NCBI GenBank assembly: GCA_024421085.1
Contig: JAHQYN010000012.1
Location: forward strand, 1-49,280
DNA from: Acidimicrobiia bacterium
GTDB lineage: Bacteria > Actinomycetota > Acidimicrobiia > Acidimicrobiales > Aldehydirespiratoraceae
DNA: 49,280 bases
Direction of reading: 5' to 3'
The notes under the pieces were generated by a model, which saw only the letters and a program-made list of their open reading frames with translations, did not search any database and was not told the origin of the DNA. Position numbers and translations under genes: made by a program. Positions 9,306-19,400 of this stretch are shown here, in pieces (the stretch's first letter is position 1; the number at the start of each line of letters is the position of its first letter).

Positions 9306-11459
9306 ATGAGCGTGATCCCCGATTTCACGGCGGTCGACCTCGATGACGGGGAACTCGGCGGGCTCAGCAGCGAGCAGATCGCCGCTGGCCGGGCCCATCT
9401 CAGCGCGACGCCGGAGGGGATCGACATCAGCGCGGTCGCGACTCCCGCAGACACGGCCGACTTGGATTTCCCCCACTCCCTGCCGGGGTTCGCGCCGTTT
9501 GTGCGCGGCCCGTACCCGACGATGTATGTGAACCAGCCCTGGACCATCCGGCAGTACGCGGGGTTCTCGACCGCCGAAGAGTCCAACGCGTTCTACCGCC
9601 GCAACCTGGCTGCAGGCCAGAAGGGGCTCTCGATCGCTTTCGATCTGGCGACACATCGCGGCTACGACTCCGACAATCCTCGTGTGGCCGGCGATGTCGG
9701 AATGGCCGGAGTTGCGATCGACTCGATACTCGACATGCGGCAACTGTTCGAGGGGATCCCGCTTCACCAGATGAGCGTCTCAATGACCATGAACGGTGCG
9801 GTGCTGCCGATCCTGGCCCTGTATGTGGTGGCCGCGGAGGAGCAGGGAGTGGAACCGCGCCAGCTCACCGGGACGATCCAGAACGACATTCTCAAAGAGT
9901 TCATGGTCCGCAACACCTACATCTACCCTCCGGCACCGAGCATGCGGATCATCGCCGACATCTTCGCCTACACGTCGGCGCAGATGCCGAAGTTCAATTC
10001 GATCTCGATTTCGGGTTATCACATCCAAGAAGCCGGAGCGACCGCTGACCTCGAACTCGCCTACACGCTCGCTGACGGGATCGAGTACGTGCGGGCGGGG
10101 ATTTCGGCGGGTCTGCGGGTCGACTCGTTCGCGCCCCGTCTCAGCTTCTTCTGGGGTATCGGCATGGACTTCTTCATGGAGGTGGCGAAACTCCGCGCGG
10201 CCCGACTGTTGTGGGCCGAACTGATGTCGCAGTTCGGTCCAGAGAACCCGAAGTCGCTGTCGTTGCGGACGCACTCCCAGACCAGCGGCTGGAGCCTCAC
10301 CGCCCAGGACGTCTACAACAACGTCGTTCGTACCTGTGTGGAGGCGATGGCGGCCACGCAGGGCCACACCCAGTCGCTGCACACCAATGCTCTCGACGAG
10401 GCGCTCGGGCTGCCCACCGACTTCTCCGCTCGCATAGCGCGCAACACCCAGTTGTTCCTGCAACAGGAGAGCGGCACGACCCGCACGGTCGACCCTTGGG
10501 GAGGCAGCTACCACGTCGAGAGACTGACCTCGGATCTTACCAGAGTCGCTTGGGGCCACATCAGCGAGGTCGAGGGAATCGGTGGGATGGCCGCAGCCAT
10601 CGAAGCGGGGATCCCCAAGATGCGAATCGAGGAGGCGGCCGCACGAACCCAGGCCCGCATCGACTCCGGGGCTCAGGCTGTGATCGGGGTCAACAAGTAC
10701 CGGCTCGATCCACGGGCAGGTCTCCGCCAGGAGATAGATGTCCTCAAGATCGACAACGCCGATGTGCGAGCCTCCCAGATCGCCAAGCTCGAGTTGTTGC
10801 GAGCCGAGCGCGACCAGACGAGCGTGGAGTCCGCCCTGGATGCGCTGACCATGGCAGCGGAGAGCGGTGAGGGCAACCTTCTGGCCCTTGCGGTGGACGC
10901 GGCGCGCGAAAAAGCAACGGTGGGGGAGATCAGCGATGCGCTAGAAAACGTCTACGGTCGTCATGTAGCGCAGATCCGTACGATCGAAGGGGTGTACCGA
11001 GCCGAGATGGGTGCGCAAGACGATTCCATCAGCAGAGTCAGGGAACGGGTCGAGGCGTTCGCGCAGGCTCGTGGCCGTCGTCCTCGCATCCTGGTGGCGA
11101 AGATGGGCCAGGACGGCCATGACCGCGGCCAGAAGGTGATCGCCACGGCATTCGCAGACTTAGGTTTCGATGTCGACATCGGTCCGCTGTTCCAGACCCC
11201 GGCCGAGGTGGCACGCCAAGCCGTTGAAGCCGACGTCCATGTAGTGGGCGCTTCGTCATTGGCCGCCGGCCATCTGACCATGGTGCCGGAGTTGATCGCT
11301 GAGCTGGAACGGCTCGGCCGTGCAGACATCAAGATCACGGTCGGCGGAGTGATTCCCCCAGACGACGTTGAGACCCTGCTCGAGATGGGCGCGGTGGCTG
11401 TCTACCCGCCGGGAACGGTCATTGCCGATGCCGCGACAGAGCTGCTCGACCTGTTGTAG
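9306..11459 (+). CDS. mutB: Methylmalonyl-CoA mutase large (alpha) subunit
   Basis: The 717-residue catalytic subunit of the B12-dependent mutase. The N-terminal TIM barrel holds [24 protein letters not shown] and [20 protein letters not shown], which bind the CoA ester. The C-terminal cobalamin domain carries [11 protein letters not shown] near residue 600, where the His is the lower cobalt ligand, followed by [10 protein letters not shown] and PPGT. Length and motif order match the family fully. It works with MutA (upstream) and the chaperone GTPase MeaB (downstream). The ATG at 9306 has a leaderless-type -10 just before it. The stop codon lies inside the first unit of a 72-bp tandem repeat. 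Confidence 0.97.
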   Translation: MSVIPDFTAVDLDDGELGGLSSEQIAAGRAHLSATPEGIDISAVATPADTADLDFPHSLPGFAPFVRGPYPTMYVNQPWTIRQYAGFSTAEESNAFYRRNLAAGQKGLSIAFDLATHRGYDSDNPRVAGDVGMAGVAIDSILDMRQLFEGIPLHQMSVSMTMNGAVLPILALYVVAAEEQGVEPRQLTGTIQNDILKEFMVRNTYIYPPAPSMRIIADIFAYTSAQMPKFNSISISGYHIQEAGATADLELAYTLADGIEYVRAGISAGLRVDSFAPRLSFFWGIGMDFFMEVAKLRAARLLWAELMSQFGPENPKSLSLRTHSQTSGWSLTAQDVYNNVVRTCVEAMAATQGHTQSLHTNALDEALGLPTDFSARIARNTQLFLQQESGTTRTVDPWGGSYHVERLTSDLTRVAWGHISEVEGIGGMAAAIEAGIPKMRIEEAAARTQARIDSGAQAVIGVNKYRLDPRAGLRQEIDVLKIDNADVRASQIAKLELLRAERDQTSVESALDALTMAAESGEGNLLALAVDAAREKATVGEISDALENVYGRHVAQIRTIEGVYRAEMGAQDDSISRVRERVEAFAQARGRRPRILVAKMGQDGHDRGQKVIATAFADLGFDVDIGPLFQTPAEVARQAVEADVHVVGASSLAAGHLTMVPELIAELERLGRADIKITVGGVIPPDDVETLLEMGAVAVYPPGTVIADAATELLDLL

Positions 11460-11636
11460 CCCGTGGTCTGGTTCGGGTCGGGCGAAAGGCGTTCTGTTAC
11501 GAGTTGTGGCCCTCGTACGGGATGGTTGTAGCCCGTGGTCTGGTTCGGGTCGGGCGAAACGCGTTCTGTTACGAGTTGTGGCCCTCGTACGGGATGGCTG
11601 TAGCCCGTGGTCTGGTTCGGGTCGGGCGAAACGGTA
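11459..11636 (+). repeat. 72-bp tandem repeat, about 2.5 copies, between mutB and meaB
   Basis: Units start at 11459, 11531 and 11603 (GCCCGTGGTCTGGTTCGGGT), with period exactly 72. The first two copies differ at only a few bases, and the third stops after about 34 bp. Similarity extends leftwards over the mutB stop codon (TTGTAG). The array ends just before the -10-like TAGCGT (11635-11640) of meaB. Confidence 0.95.
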
Positions 11637-11648
11637 GCGTCGGCCGGG

Positions 11649-12650
11649 ATGGCAAGCGAAGCCTCAGACGACGACCCCGGCCCGGGCACAAGCGACCGCG
11701 ACCTTGGCGAAGCGGTTATCGCCGGTGATCGCAGCGCGATCGGCCGCGCCATAACCCTAGTCGAGTCGAGGCTGCCCGAGGATAGCCGTAGAGCCGCGAC
11801 CCTGCTGGAGGTGTTGTTGCCGCACACCGGCAACGCTGATCGGATCGGGATCACCGGTGTGCCCGGCGTGGGCAAGTCGACGTTCATCGAGGCATTCGGC
11901 TCGAAGCTCACCGCGCAGAATCATCGTGTCGCGGTCGTGGCAGTCGATCCCTCGAGTTCGCTTCGCGGCGGTTCGATCCTTGCGGACAAGACGAGAATGT
12001 CGAGACTCTCCGTCGACGACTTGGCCTTCATCAGGCCCGCACCGTCGTCGGGCACTCTCGGGGGGGTGGCGCGCGCTACACGCGAGTCGATGCTGGTGCT
12101 GGAAGCGGCCGGATATGACTTGATCATTGTTGAGACGGTCGGTGTGGGTCAGTCGGAGACGGTGGTTCATTCTCTGGTCGACGTCTTCATGGTGCTGATG
12201 CTCCCCGGTGCCGGTGATGAGATGCAGGGCATCAAGAGGGGTGTCTTGGAGTTGGCCGATCTCGTGGCTGTCAACAAGGCCGACGGCGACAACGCCCAAC
12301 GTGCCGAACTCGCGGCAGCCGACTATCGCCGAGCAATGCATCTGTTGGCACCGCAGAGCCCGAACTGGAGCACCCCTGTCGTCACCTGCTCCGCACTCAG
12401 CGGTGAGGGACTCGATGAGATCTGGGAGCTCGTGCAACAGCATCGCCGAGTGCTCGGCGAGTCGGGTGAACGCTTTCAACGCCGAAGAGACCAGAGGCTC
12501 GATTGGATGCGCGCCATGGTGCGCGAGCGGCTCTTGGAGCGAGTCACCGCTGATCTGGAGTTCGCGGCCCGCAACCGAGAGTTGGAGGCCTCGGTCGCCG
12601 CCGGAGAGATCAACCCGAGCGTTGCCGTGGACCGTCTGCTCGACGGTTGA
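11649..12650 (+). CDS. meaB: Methylmalonyl-CoA mutase-associated GTPase MeaB (ArgK family)
   Basis: A G3E-family P-loop GTPase of 333 residues that escorts adenosylcobalamin to methylmalonyl-CoA mutase and protects it from inactivation. The Walker A run GVPGVGKST lies near residue 70, followed by VAVDPSSSLRGGSILADKTRM, the switch region, VETVGVGQSE (near residue 160) and the guanine-specificity motif NKAD. I start at ATG 11649, with TAGCGT 8 nt before it. An ATG 14 codons upstream lies inside the tandem repeat and would add residues encoded by the repeat. It directly follows mutB, its functional partner. Confidence 0.95.
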   Translation: MASEASDDDPGPGTSDRDLGEAVIAGDRSAIGRAITLVESRLPEDSRRAATLLEVLLPHTGNADRIGITGVPGVGKSTFIEAFGSKLTAQNHRVAVVAVDPSSSLRGGSILADKTRMSRLSVDDLAFIRPAPSSGTLGGVARATRESMLVLEAAGYDLIIVETVGVGQSETVVHSLVDVFMVLMLPGAGDEMQGIKRGVLELADLVAVNKADGDNAQRAELAAADYRRAMHLLAPQSPNWSTPVVTCSALSGEGLDEIWELVQQHRRVLGESGERFQRRRDQRLDWMRAMVRERLLERVTADLEFAARNRELEASVAAGEINPSVAVDRLLDG

Positions 12651-12740
12651 CTCGCCGTTCGAGGCACCGTTCGAGGCGCCGTTCGACTCGAAGGTCGACT
12701 CTACGGTCGACTCGACGGTCGACTCGACGGTCAATGCGCC
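12645..12740 (+). repeat. 12-bp tandem repeat, eight units, starting at the meaB stop codon
   Basis: Eight consecutive 12-mers of the pattern GGTCGACTCGAC or GTTCGAGGCACC run from the last codons of meaB across its TGA (12648-12650). The rightmost copies are the most alike, which suggests recent expansion there. The opposite strand stays open in one frame and reads repeated VEST, but I take that as a by-product of the period of 12. Confidence 0.9.
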
Positions 12741-12872
12741 GGTGTTGTCGTTTGGTTCGGGTTCGCGGCACCATTGAGCATGGCGGAATCGATTCGGAGC
12801 GTCGCGCAGACTTGTCGAGTCTCGATTGCGTCGGTACCTCGCCAAGAAACTTGCAGACAAGGAGCAACAACC

Positions 12873-13988
12873 ATGGAGATCGCGCCGCCCGGACTGAAGG
12901 GCTTAGCGGTGGCAGACACGATGCTGGGCGCGGTGAGGGGCCAGGAGGGATTCTTCCACTATCGACAGTACGACGCCGCCGAGCTCGCCCGCACCCGGTC
13001 GCTCGAAGACGTCTGGACCCTGCAGATCGACGGTGCGCTGCCGCCTGAAGTGCCGCGGCTCGACCCCGGCTCTTTGCGAGTGCTACCCGAGGAGACCTCC
13101 CGGTTCATTGACGAGAGCGCCCGCTGGGTCGGCGATCCGATGGCAGCTCTGCGGATCGGATTGCTAGCGGTGGGCGATCACGAATCGCGCGGCCCGATGC
13201 TCGACCGCAGCGCGGAGCAGATACACGGTGACGCCATGCGCCTCGCCGCGACCGTGCCGACGATCCTCGCTCGCCACTATCGACGGCGGCAGGGGTTGAC
13301 GCCGGTGGATCCCGACCCCTCCATCAGCCACGCCGCCGACTATTTCCGAATGCTGACTGACTCGACTCCCAGCACAGAGGCCGAACGTGCCATTGAGCAG
13401 TACCTGGTTGCGACGCTGGACCATGGCTTCAACGCCTCGACTTTCACGGGCCGCGTGGTGGCGAGCACGGGCGCGGACATGGCGGGTTCGCTGGTTGCTT
13501 CGGTAGGAGCCCTCACCGGTCCCCTGCATGGTGGAGCGCCGAGTCGCTGCATGCAGATGATCGACGAGATCGGAGATCCGTCTTCGGCCGCTGACTGGAC
13601 CCGTGCCCGTCTCGCCGCCGGAGACAAGATCATGGGGTTCGGTCATGCCGTGTACCGAGCCGAGGATCCCCGTGGGGTGGTGCTGCGAGAGGCCGCTGAG
13701 CGTCTTGGCGGCGACCTCGTCGAGAGTGCTGCGGGAATCGAGGCTGAGATCCTCGCGGTGTTGTCCGAGTGGCGGCCCGACCAGCGGATCGTCACCAACG
13801 TCGAGTTCTGGGCCGGCGTGGTTCTGGAACTGGTCGGCTTGCCCCGCGAGATGTTCACACCGACTTTCTCGGTCAGCCGATCCATCGGTTGGTCGGCCCA
13901 TGTGGTCGAACAGCACGCCGAGGGCAAGATCATGCGCCCGAGCGCGCGCTATGTCGGTCCTGCACCGGCCATCGCTCCCGCTGTCTGA
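12873..13988 (+). CDS. Citrate synthase family protein (citrate or 2-methylcitrate synthase)
   Basis: A 371-residue enzyme condensing oxaloacetate with acetyl-CoA, or with propionyl-CoA if it is a methylcitrate synthase. Signature segments are GPLHGGAPSRCMQM, MGFGHAVYRAEDPR (catalytic His), NVEFWAGVVLELVGLP and MRPSARYVGP near the C-terminus. The length matches the short type found in Gram-positive bacteria. The ATG at 12873 is preceded by GGAG at 12861-12864, an ordinary ribosome site, so this gene does not look leaderless. Its position after the methylmalonyl-CoA genes makes propionyl-CoA use possible, but sequence alone does not decide it. It has no frame defect. Confidence 0.88.
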   Translation: MEIAPPGLKGLAVADTMLGAVRGQEGFFHYRQYDAAELARTRSLEDVWTLQIDGALPPEVPRLDPGSLRVLPEETSRFIDESARWVGDPMAALRIGLLAVGDHESRGPMLDRSAEQIHGDAMRLAATVPTILARHYRRRQGLTPVDPDPSISHAADYFRMLTDSTPSTEAERAIEQYLVATLDHGFNASTFTGRVVASTGADMAGSLVASVGALTGPLHGGAPSRCMQMIDEIGDPSSAADWTRARLAAGDKIMGFGHAVYRAEDPRGVVLREAAERLGGDLVESAAGIEAEILAVLSEWRPDQRIVTNVEFWAGVVLELVGLPREMFTPTFSVSRSIGWSAHVVEQHAEGKIMRPSARYVGPAPAIAPAV

Positions 13989-13989
13989 A

Positions 13990-14036
13990 TTTCTTGTTGG
14001 GCCGTGTGCCTGATATAAGGTTCCTTCGTAGGAAGG
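13990..14036 (+). promoter_or_regulatory. Promoter-like region with inverted repeat upstream of the P450
   Basis: TATAAG (14014-14019) is a good -10, with TTTCTT at 13990-13995 as a weak -35 eighteen bases upstream. Directly after it, TTCCT-TCGT-AGGAA (14021-14034) forms an inverted repeat over the expected transcription start, a natural operator position. The P450 ATG follows about 34 nt later, so its mRNA has a leader. Confidence 0.4.
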
Positions 14037-14067
14037 CAAATTAGGCGAGAGCGAAGCGAGGCTCAAC

Positions 14068-15387
14068 ATGGCAGTTACTGATGGCGTTGATCTGTGGGAC
14101 ATGGATGCGTTCCAGCGTCAGGAACACCACGACATGCTCGAGCGCCTGCGAGAGACCGACCCCGGGATCCACTGGATCGACGAGGGTGACAGAGGTCCTG
14201 GATTCTGGGCCGTAACCCGGCTAGAGCACCTCAAAGAAATCAACCGCAACGCCGAGGCGTTCTCATCGAACCGCGGCGGCACTCAGATGACCGAGCGGAA
14301 CCGGGCCGATGCAATCGACGAATTCAGGAGCGACTCGATGCTGTCGCTCGATCCTCCCAAACACACCCGCTATCGCCGCATCGTCAGCCGCGGTTTCACT
14401 CCGCGGATGATCAACCTGTTGGAGGACTACCTGCTGAATCGCACCGACATGATCATCGACAAGGTGTGCGAGCAGGGCCATGCCGACTTCGTCGAGGATC
14501 TGAGCGCCGAGCTTCCGTTGCAGGCGATCGCGGAGATGATGGGCATCCCGCTAGAGGACCGCTTGAAGATCTTCGACTGGACCAACGCCATGATCGGCGG
14601 CGACGATCCCGACGTGGTGGCTACGCGCGAGGATCTTCTGGCCTCCTCGATGGAACTGTTCGCCTACTCCAACGCCCTGCAGAAGGAACGGCGCGACAAG
14701 CCCGCAGACGACATAATCACCACCCTGCTGTCTGCCGACATCGACGGCGAGAAGCTCTCGGAGATGGAGTTCGACATGTTCTTCCTGCTGCTCTGTGTGG
14801 CAGGCAACGAGACGACCCGCAACTCGGTCACCCGCGGCATGCACGGTTTCTTCCAGTTTCCCGAGCAATGGGAGAAATACCGTTCAGACCCGGATCGTTA
14901 CGCCCCGACGATGGCCGACGAGGTGGTGCGCTGGGCCACACCGGTGCTCCATTTTCGCCGTCAGGCCATGCAGGACTACGAGGTGGGCGGAGTCAAGATC
15001 AAAGAGGACGACAAGGTCGTGATGTGGCACATTGCTGCCAACCGCGACCCGCGGGCCTTCGACGATCCCTGGAGTTTCGACATTGAGCGCACTCCCAACG
15101 ACCACATTGGTTTCGGAGGCGGCGGGCCCCACTTCTGCCTCGGCGCCAATCTGGCCCGGATGGAGATCCGCCTGATGTTCAAGGGCATCGCCCAGCGCCT
15201 GCCCGATATCCGCCTGGCCGGAGACCTCGACTACCTGCGCTCCAATTTCATCGGCGGCGTGAAGCACATGCCCGTCGAGTTCACGCCGACCCCATCGACT
15301 CACACGACGCCTCTGGACCGTCTCGGTTCCGCCGCAGGCGCCTCGGGCACCGCCGGCTACGGCGGTTCGGTCGACCGCCAGAGTTGA
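14068..15387 (+). CDS. Cytochrome P450 (CYP125/124/142-like)
   Basis: A soluble bacterial P450 of 439 residues. The I-helix oxygen-binding motif is AGNETTRN near residue 246, the K-helix ExxR is EVVR in DEVVRWATPV, and the haem Cys sits in FGGGGPHFCLGANLA near residue 356. The stretch MLSLDPPKHTRYRRIVSRGF and the K-helix region resemble actinobacterial lipid and sterol omega-hydroxylases (CYP124/125/142 clans). The last 30 or so residues form a Gly/Ser-rich tail not needed for the fold. A leader with GAGG lies before the ATG, and a possible operator is upstream. With the thiolase, acyl-CoA dehydrogenase and SDRs nearby it fits terminal oxidation of lipids, but the substrate is not determined. 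Confidence 0.92.
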   Translation: MAVTDGVDLWDMDAFQRQEHHDMLERLRETDPGIHWIDEGDRGPGFWAVTRLEHLKEINRNAEAFSSNRGGTQMTERNRADAIDEFRSDSMLSLDPPKHTRYRRIVSRGFTPRMINLLEDYLLNRTDMIIDKVCEQGHADFVEDLSAELPLQAIAEMMGIPLEDRLKIFDWTNAMIGGDDPDVVATREDLLASSMELFAYSNALQKERRDKPADDIITTLLSADIDGEKLSEMEFDMFFLLLCVAGNETTRNSVTRGMHGFFQFPEQWEKYRSDPDRYAPTMADEVVRWATPVLHFRRQAMQDYEVGGVKIKEDDKVVMWHIAANRDPRAFDDPWSFDIERTPNDHIGFGGGGPHFCLGANLARMEIRLMFKGIAQRLPDIRLAGDLDYLRSNFIGGVKHMPVEFTPTPSTHTTPLDRLGSAAGASGTAGYGGSVDRQS

Positions 15388-15457
15388 CCACCTGTCGGTC
15401 AGCGACATCCGGCCGGGCCCTCAAATCGAAGAGATTCGGTGTTTGCGGGCGTTTGGG

Positions 15458-16612
15458 CTAGAAGTCTTCGTCGAAGGATACTTCGCCCTCAACCCCGACC
15501 TGGTAGGCCGACACCGTCCGCTCGAAGAAGTTCGACAACTCCTGCACATCCTGCAGTTCCATGAAGGCGAACGGGTTGCGGGAACCGAAGCGCCGGGGAA
15601 GGTTCAACTGAGTGAGCCGCTGATCCGCCACATACTCGAGGTAGCTGCGGGTGTCGGCGGTGGACATGCCCGGCACGCCCTCGCCGAGCAGGTCCTGCGC
15701 GAACATGAACTCGGCCTCGACGGCATCTTCGAGCATGGCGGTGATGCGTTCTGCGAGCTCCTCGTCGAAGAGGTCCGGTTCTTCGCTGCGCACCGTGTTG
15801 ATCACCTCCAGGGCGAAGTTCATGTGCATCGATTCGTCACGGAACACCCAGTTGGTGCCGGCGGCCAGACCGTTGAGGAGTCCCTTCGATCGCAGAAAGT
15901 ACACATAGGCGAAGGCGGCGAAGAAGAACAGACCCTCGATGCAGGTGGCGAAACAGACCAGGTTCATCAGGAACCGTTTGCGGTCCTCGGCAGTCAGCAG
16001 GGGGCCTTTGCCCACAGAGTCCATCCACTTGAAGCAGAACTCCGCCTTGGCCCGGATCGAGGGAATGTTGTCGATGGCCGCGAACGCTGCGGCCCGCTCG
16101 TCGGCGTCGGGGATGTAGTTGTCGAGGAGGTTCAGGTAGAACTGGACGTGCAGCGCCTCTTCGTAGAGCTGGCGCGAGAGATACATGCGCGCCTCAGGCG
16201 AGTTGATGTGCTCGTAGAGGTTGAGCACGAGGTTGTTGGCCACGATCGAGTCGCCCGTGGCGAAGAACGCCACGAGCCGGCTGATGAGGTGCTTCTCAGA
16301 CGGCATCAGCTTGCGGTCAAGGTCCGTGAGGTCGTCGGAGAAGTCGATCTCCTCGACGGTCCAGGTGTTCTTGATCGCGTCCTTGTACATCTCGAAGAAC
16401 TGCGGATAGCGCATGGGACGCAGGGTCAGGTTGAAGCCGGGGTCCAAAATGTTGGACTCGGCGCCGGCCGGCGTGGCGTAGTGGCCGGCATGACCGGCAT
16501 GGCCGCCGCTGTGTTGGATCGGATCAGCAGCCTGCGCCGGTTCGGCGGGTTGTGCCGGTTCGGCGGGTTGTGCCGGGCCGAAGGCGAAGTCCGGGTCGTT
16601 GGCTAGGGCCAT
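15458..16612 (-). CDS. nrdB: Ribonucleotide reductase beta subunit, class I
   Basis: The 384-residue radical-generating subunit. The di-iron ligands are visible: Asp in ATGDSIVANN, Glu/His in YEEALH, Glu in CIEGLFF and Glu/His in FRDESMHMNF. A Tyr stands four residues after the first His (EEALHVQFY), the place of the stable radical Tyr, so this looks like a Tyr-radical enzyme. The first 45 residues are a low-complexity extension of repeated AQPAEP and GGHAGHAGH units absent from typical homologues. The ATG (16612-16610) shares one base with the nrdA stop, so translation is coupled. In-frame codons upstream lie inside nrdA. Confidence 0.96.
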   Translation of the reverse strand: MALANDPDFAFGPAQPAEPAQPAEPAQAADPIQHSGGHAGHAGHYATPAGAESNILDPGFNLTLRPMRYPQFFEMYKDAIKNTWTVEEIDFSDDLTDLDRKLMPSEKHLISRLVAFFATGDSIVANNLVLNLYEHINSPEARMYLSRQLYEEALHVQFYLNLLDNYIPDADERAAAFAAIDNIPSIRAKAEFCFKWMDSVGKGPLLTAEDRKRFLMNLVCFATCIEGLFFFAAFAYVYFLRSKGLLNGLAAGTNWVFRDESMHMNFALEVINTVRSEEPDLFDEELAERITAMLEDAVEAEFMFAQDLLGEGVPGMSTADTRSYLEYVADQRLTQLNLPRRFGSRNPFAFMELQDVQELSNFFERTVSAYQVGVEGEVSFDEDF

Positions 16613-19164
16613 CAGTCGCACGCCTCGCATGTCTCGGGGTTCTCCAGTGAGCAGGCGAGCGCATCGGCATCGGTGAAGGCCGTTCTGTTGCGGGCGCCGT
16701 TGGTCGGGCCACCGCCTGAGGTGGGGCCAGCCGCGTCGGCGGCGGTCTTGTTGATGCGTGTCTTGGGCCGACTGCGCAGGTAATAGGTGGTCTTCAGGCC
16801 CTTCTCCCAGGCGTGCATGTACATTGAGGACAGCTTCCCGATCGTCGGCGCCTCCATGAACAGGTTCAACGACTGGCTCTGATCGATGAAAGCACCGCGT
16901 TCGGCGGCCATCTCGATGAGAGACTTCATGGGGATCTCCCAGGCGGTGCGATAGACGGCCTTGAGGTCGTCGGGAACCCGGTCGATCGACTGGACCGAGC
17001 CTTCCGCCTTCTTGACCTCAGCGATCATTTCGGGGTCCCACAGGCGACGCCGCTGAAGTTCCGCAACAAGGTAGCGGTTGATCTGCATGAACTCCCCTGA
17101 GAGGGTCTCCCGTTTGAAGAGGTTGGACACCTGCGGCTCGATGCACTCGTAGCAGCCGGAGATCGAAGCGATGGTCGCGGTGGGGGCGATGGCGATCATC
17201 AGCGAGTTGCGCAGGCCGTGCTCAGAAATGCGTTGGCGCAGGGTGTCCCAGCGATCGGGGTCTGAGGGCTCGATGCCCCACAGGTCGAACTGCAGGTCTC
17301 CGCGGGCCGCTCTGGTATCGGCGAAGGCAGCGTGCGCCCCGTTGCTCTCGGCCAGTTCCGTCGAGGCCCACAGGGCGTTGAAGTAGATCTCCTCGCTGAT
17401 GCGACGGGAGATCTCGCGCGCTTCGGGCGAATCGAAAGGCAGACCCATCTTGAAGAAGACGTCTTGCAGGCCCATCAATCCGAGGCCGACGGGACGCCAG
17501 CGGTGGTTGGATGCGCGGGCCTCCGGGGTCGGGTAGAAATTGATGTCGATCACTCGATCCAGGAACGGGACGACTTGGCGCACAACCTGCCCGAGCCGCT
17601 GGTAGTCCATCGCCTTCACGTCGGTCGGGGCGGCCTGCGCTGCGGCTGTCTGGTCGGGCGCCGTGCCGTTCGTGCGGGGAACGCTGCGAAGCGCTGGCGG
17701 CGTCTCGCACGAGGCCGTGGTCACGAACGCGCCGAGGTTGACCGAACCGAGGTTGCAAACCGCAGTCTCGGCCTGGCTCGTCACCTCGAGGATCTCGGTG
17801 CAAAGGTTGGACAGATGCACGACCCGGTCGCGGGCGTTGGTTTCGCCTGTTGATCCGGGACCGGTCTGGTTGCACTTCCGGTTGGCGGAGTCCTTGAAGG
17901 TCATCCAGCCGTTTCCTGTCTCGGCGAGAGCCCGCATCATGCGTTGGTAGAGCTCGCGGGCCTCGACTTGCTTCTCCTCGAGTCCGTCGGACTCAGCCTG
18001 TTCGTAAATGGCACGGAACTCGTCGCCGTAGGTGTCGATCAGCTCCGGAACCTTCTTGGGGTCGAAAAGGCTCCACTTCCAGCCGTTCTTGACCCGCTCC
18101 ATGAACAGGTCGGGGATCCAGTTGGCGAGGTTGATGTTGTGCGTCCGGCGGGTGTGGTCACCGGTGTTGTCGCGCAGTTCGAGGAACTGCTCGATGTCGG
18201 CGTGCCAGGCTTCGAGGTAGACGCAGGCGGCGCCTTTGCGACGGCCCCCCTGATTGACTGCGGCAACAGAGGCATCGAGGGTCCGAAGCCAGGGGACGAT
18301 GCCGTTGGAGAGCCCGTTGGTACCGACGATGAGGCTGTTCTTGGAACGGACACGATGCCAGGCGACGCCGATCCCGCCGGCGAACTTGGAGAGCTGGGCG
18401 ATGTCGGTGTAGCGCTTGTAGATGCCTTCGAGTGAGTCCTCGGGCGAGTCGAGCAGGTAGCAACTCGACATCTGCGGGTGTCTGGTGCCGGAGTTGAAGA
18501 GGGTGGGGCTCGACGGCAGGTAGGCCAGCGACGACATCAGGTCGTAGAAGTAGACGGCCTCCTCGGGGTTGTCGGAGAGCCCGCAGGCGACGCGCAGCAA
18601 GAAGTACTGGGGGGTCTCGATGACTTTGCGGGTCTGGGGGTGGCGCAGCAGGTAGCGGTCATAGACCGTGCGGATCCCGAAGAACTCGAAGTTTCGGTCC
18701 CGTTGGCTGTCGATGGCGGCGTTGAGCTCCGGGGCGTGCTCGCCGACGAACGCGAACACCTCGTCGCTGATCAGCCCGAGCGAGTGGCCCAGCGACACCG
18801 ACTCGGAGAACCAGGGGGCGTTCTGGTTGCGGACCTCCTTGTCGATATAGGTCGAGAGCAGGCGGGCAGCGAGCTTGGAGTAGTTGGGTTCCTCGACGAT
18901 CAGGCCGGCGGCCGTGCGGATCGACAGTTCGTCGAGTTCTCGGGTGGTGGCGCCGTCGGCCAGTGCGGCGATGGTGCGGGTCGACACGATCATGGGTTCG
19001 ACGCCGTGCAGTCCCTCTGAGGCTCTGGCGACTGCGTTGACGATCTTGTTGACATCTACGGGCTCGAGCGTGCCGTTGCGCTTGCGCACTCGCATGCTGG
19101 TGCTGACGGTCGAGGCTGCTGGCGTGCTCTGTACGGCGCTGAGCCGATCTTGCTGCATCACCAT
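16612..19164 (-). CDS. nrdA: Ribonucleoside-diphosphate reductase alpha subunit
   Basis: The 850-residue catalytic subunit that reduces ribonucleoside diphosphates to deoxy forms. An N-terminal ATP cone (MRVRKRNGTLEPVDVNKI, about residues 24-110) provides allosteric control. Active-site elements follow: MSSCYLLD near residue 230, NLCTEI near 455, CNLGSVNL near 468, the radical-path TYYLRSRPKT near 805, and the redox Cys pair CEACD at the extreme C-terminus. The ATG at 19164 has GGAAAGG 8 nt upstream, an ordinary ribosome site. nrdB follows with a one-base overlap. I saw no clear pair of NrdR boxes in the 200 bases upstream. Confidence 0.97.
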   Translation of the reverse strand: MVMQQDRLSAVQSTPAASTVSTSMRVRKRNGTLEPVDVNKIVNAVARASEGLHGVEPMIVSTRTIAALADGATTRELDELSIRTAAGLIVEEPNYSKLAARLLSTYIDKEVRNQNAPWFSESVSLGHSLGLISDEVFAFVGEHAPELNAAIDSQRDRNFEFFGIRTVYDRYLLRHPQTRKVIETPQYFLLRVACGLSDNPEEAVYFYDLMSSLAYLPSSPTLFNSGTRHPQMSSCYLLDSPEDSLEGIYKRYTDIAQLSKFAGGIGVAWHRVRSKNSLIVGTNGLSNGIVPWLRTLDASVAAVNQGGRRKGAACVYLEAWHADIEQFLELRDNTGDHTRRTHNINLANWIPDLFMERVKNGWKWSLFDPKKVPELIDTYGDEFRAIYEQAESDGLEEKQVEARELYQRMMRALAETGNGWMTFKDSANRKCNQTGPGSTGETNARDRVVHLSNLCTEILEVTSQAETAVCNLGSVNLGAFVTTASCETPPALRSVPRTNGTAPDQTAAAQAAPTDVKAMDYQRLGQVVRQVVPFLDRVIDINFYPTPEARASNHRWRPVGLGLMGLQDVFFKMGLPFDSPEAREISRRISEEIYFNALWASTELAESNGAHAAFADTRAARGDLQFDLWGIEPSDPDRWDTLRQRISEHGLRNSLMIAIAPTATIASISGCYECIEPQVSNLFKRETLSGEFMQINRYLVAELQRRRLWDPEMIAEVKKAEGSVQSIDRVPDDLKAVYRTAWEIPMKSLIEMAAERGAFIDQSQSLNLFMEAPTIGKLSSMYMHAWEKGLKTTYYLRSRPKTRINKTAADAAGPTSGGGPTNGARNRTAFTDADALACSLENPETCEACD

Positions 19165-19400
19165 CTGTGGACCTTTCCGTGCCGATTGGGGGGTTGCGGG
19201 GGTGGCTCCGGCTTGGCACCGCCGCCCCGCGACTGCGGCGACAGTAGCGGACTGAGAATTACAGCAGCGAAATTACAGCCGTGTCAATCTCGGCGTAAGA
19301 CTAGCCCCTGACCGGACGGTTAGTCGGACCTTGGGTCAGGATTTGCTGTCGAAGGGTCCGCTGCGGGCGCTGTCGGAGTGGTCTGGAGTAACTTCTCGGG

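Noticed and set aside
11459-11636. CRISPR array
   Set aside because: The repeats are contiguous 72-bp units without spacers, and no cas genes are nearby. The same holds for 23876-24061.
11757-12860. Minus-strand ORF with repeated VEST residues
   Set aside because: It is antisense to meaB, and the VEST repeats follow from the 12-bp tandem repeat.
19165-19400. NrdR boxes or a cobalamin riboswitch upstream of nrdA
   Set aside because: No paired AT-rich palindromes of the NrdR type and no B12-box-like structure could be recognised.
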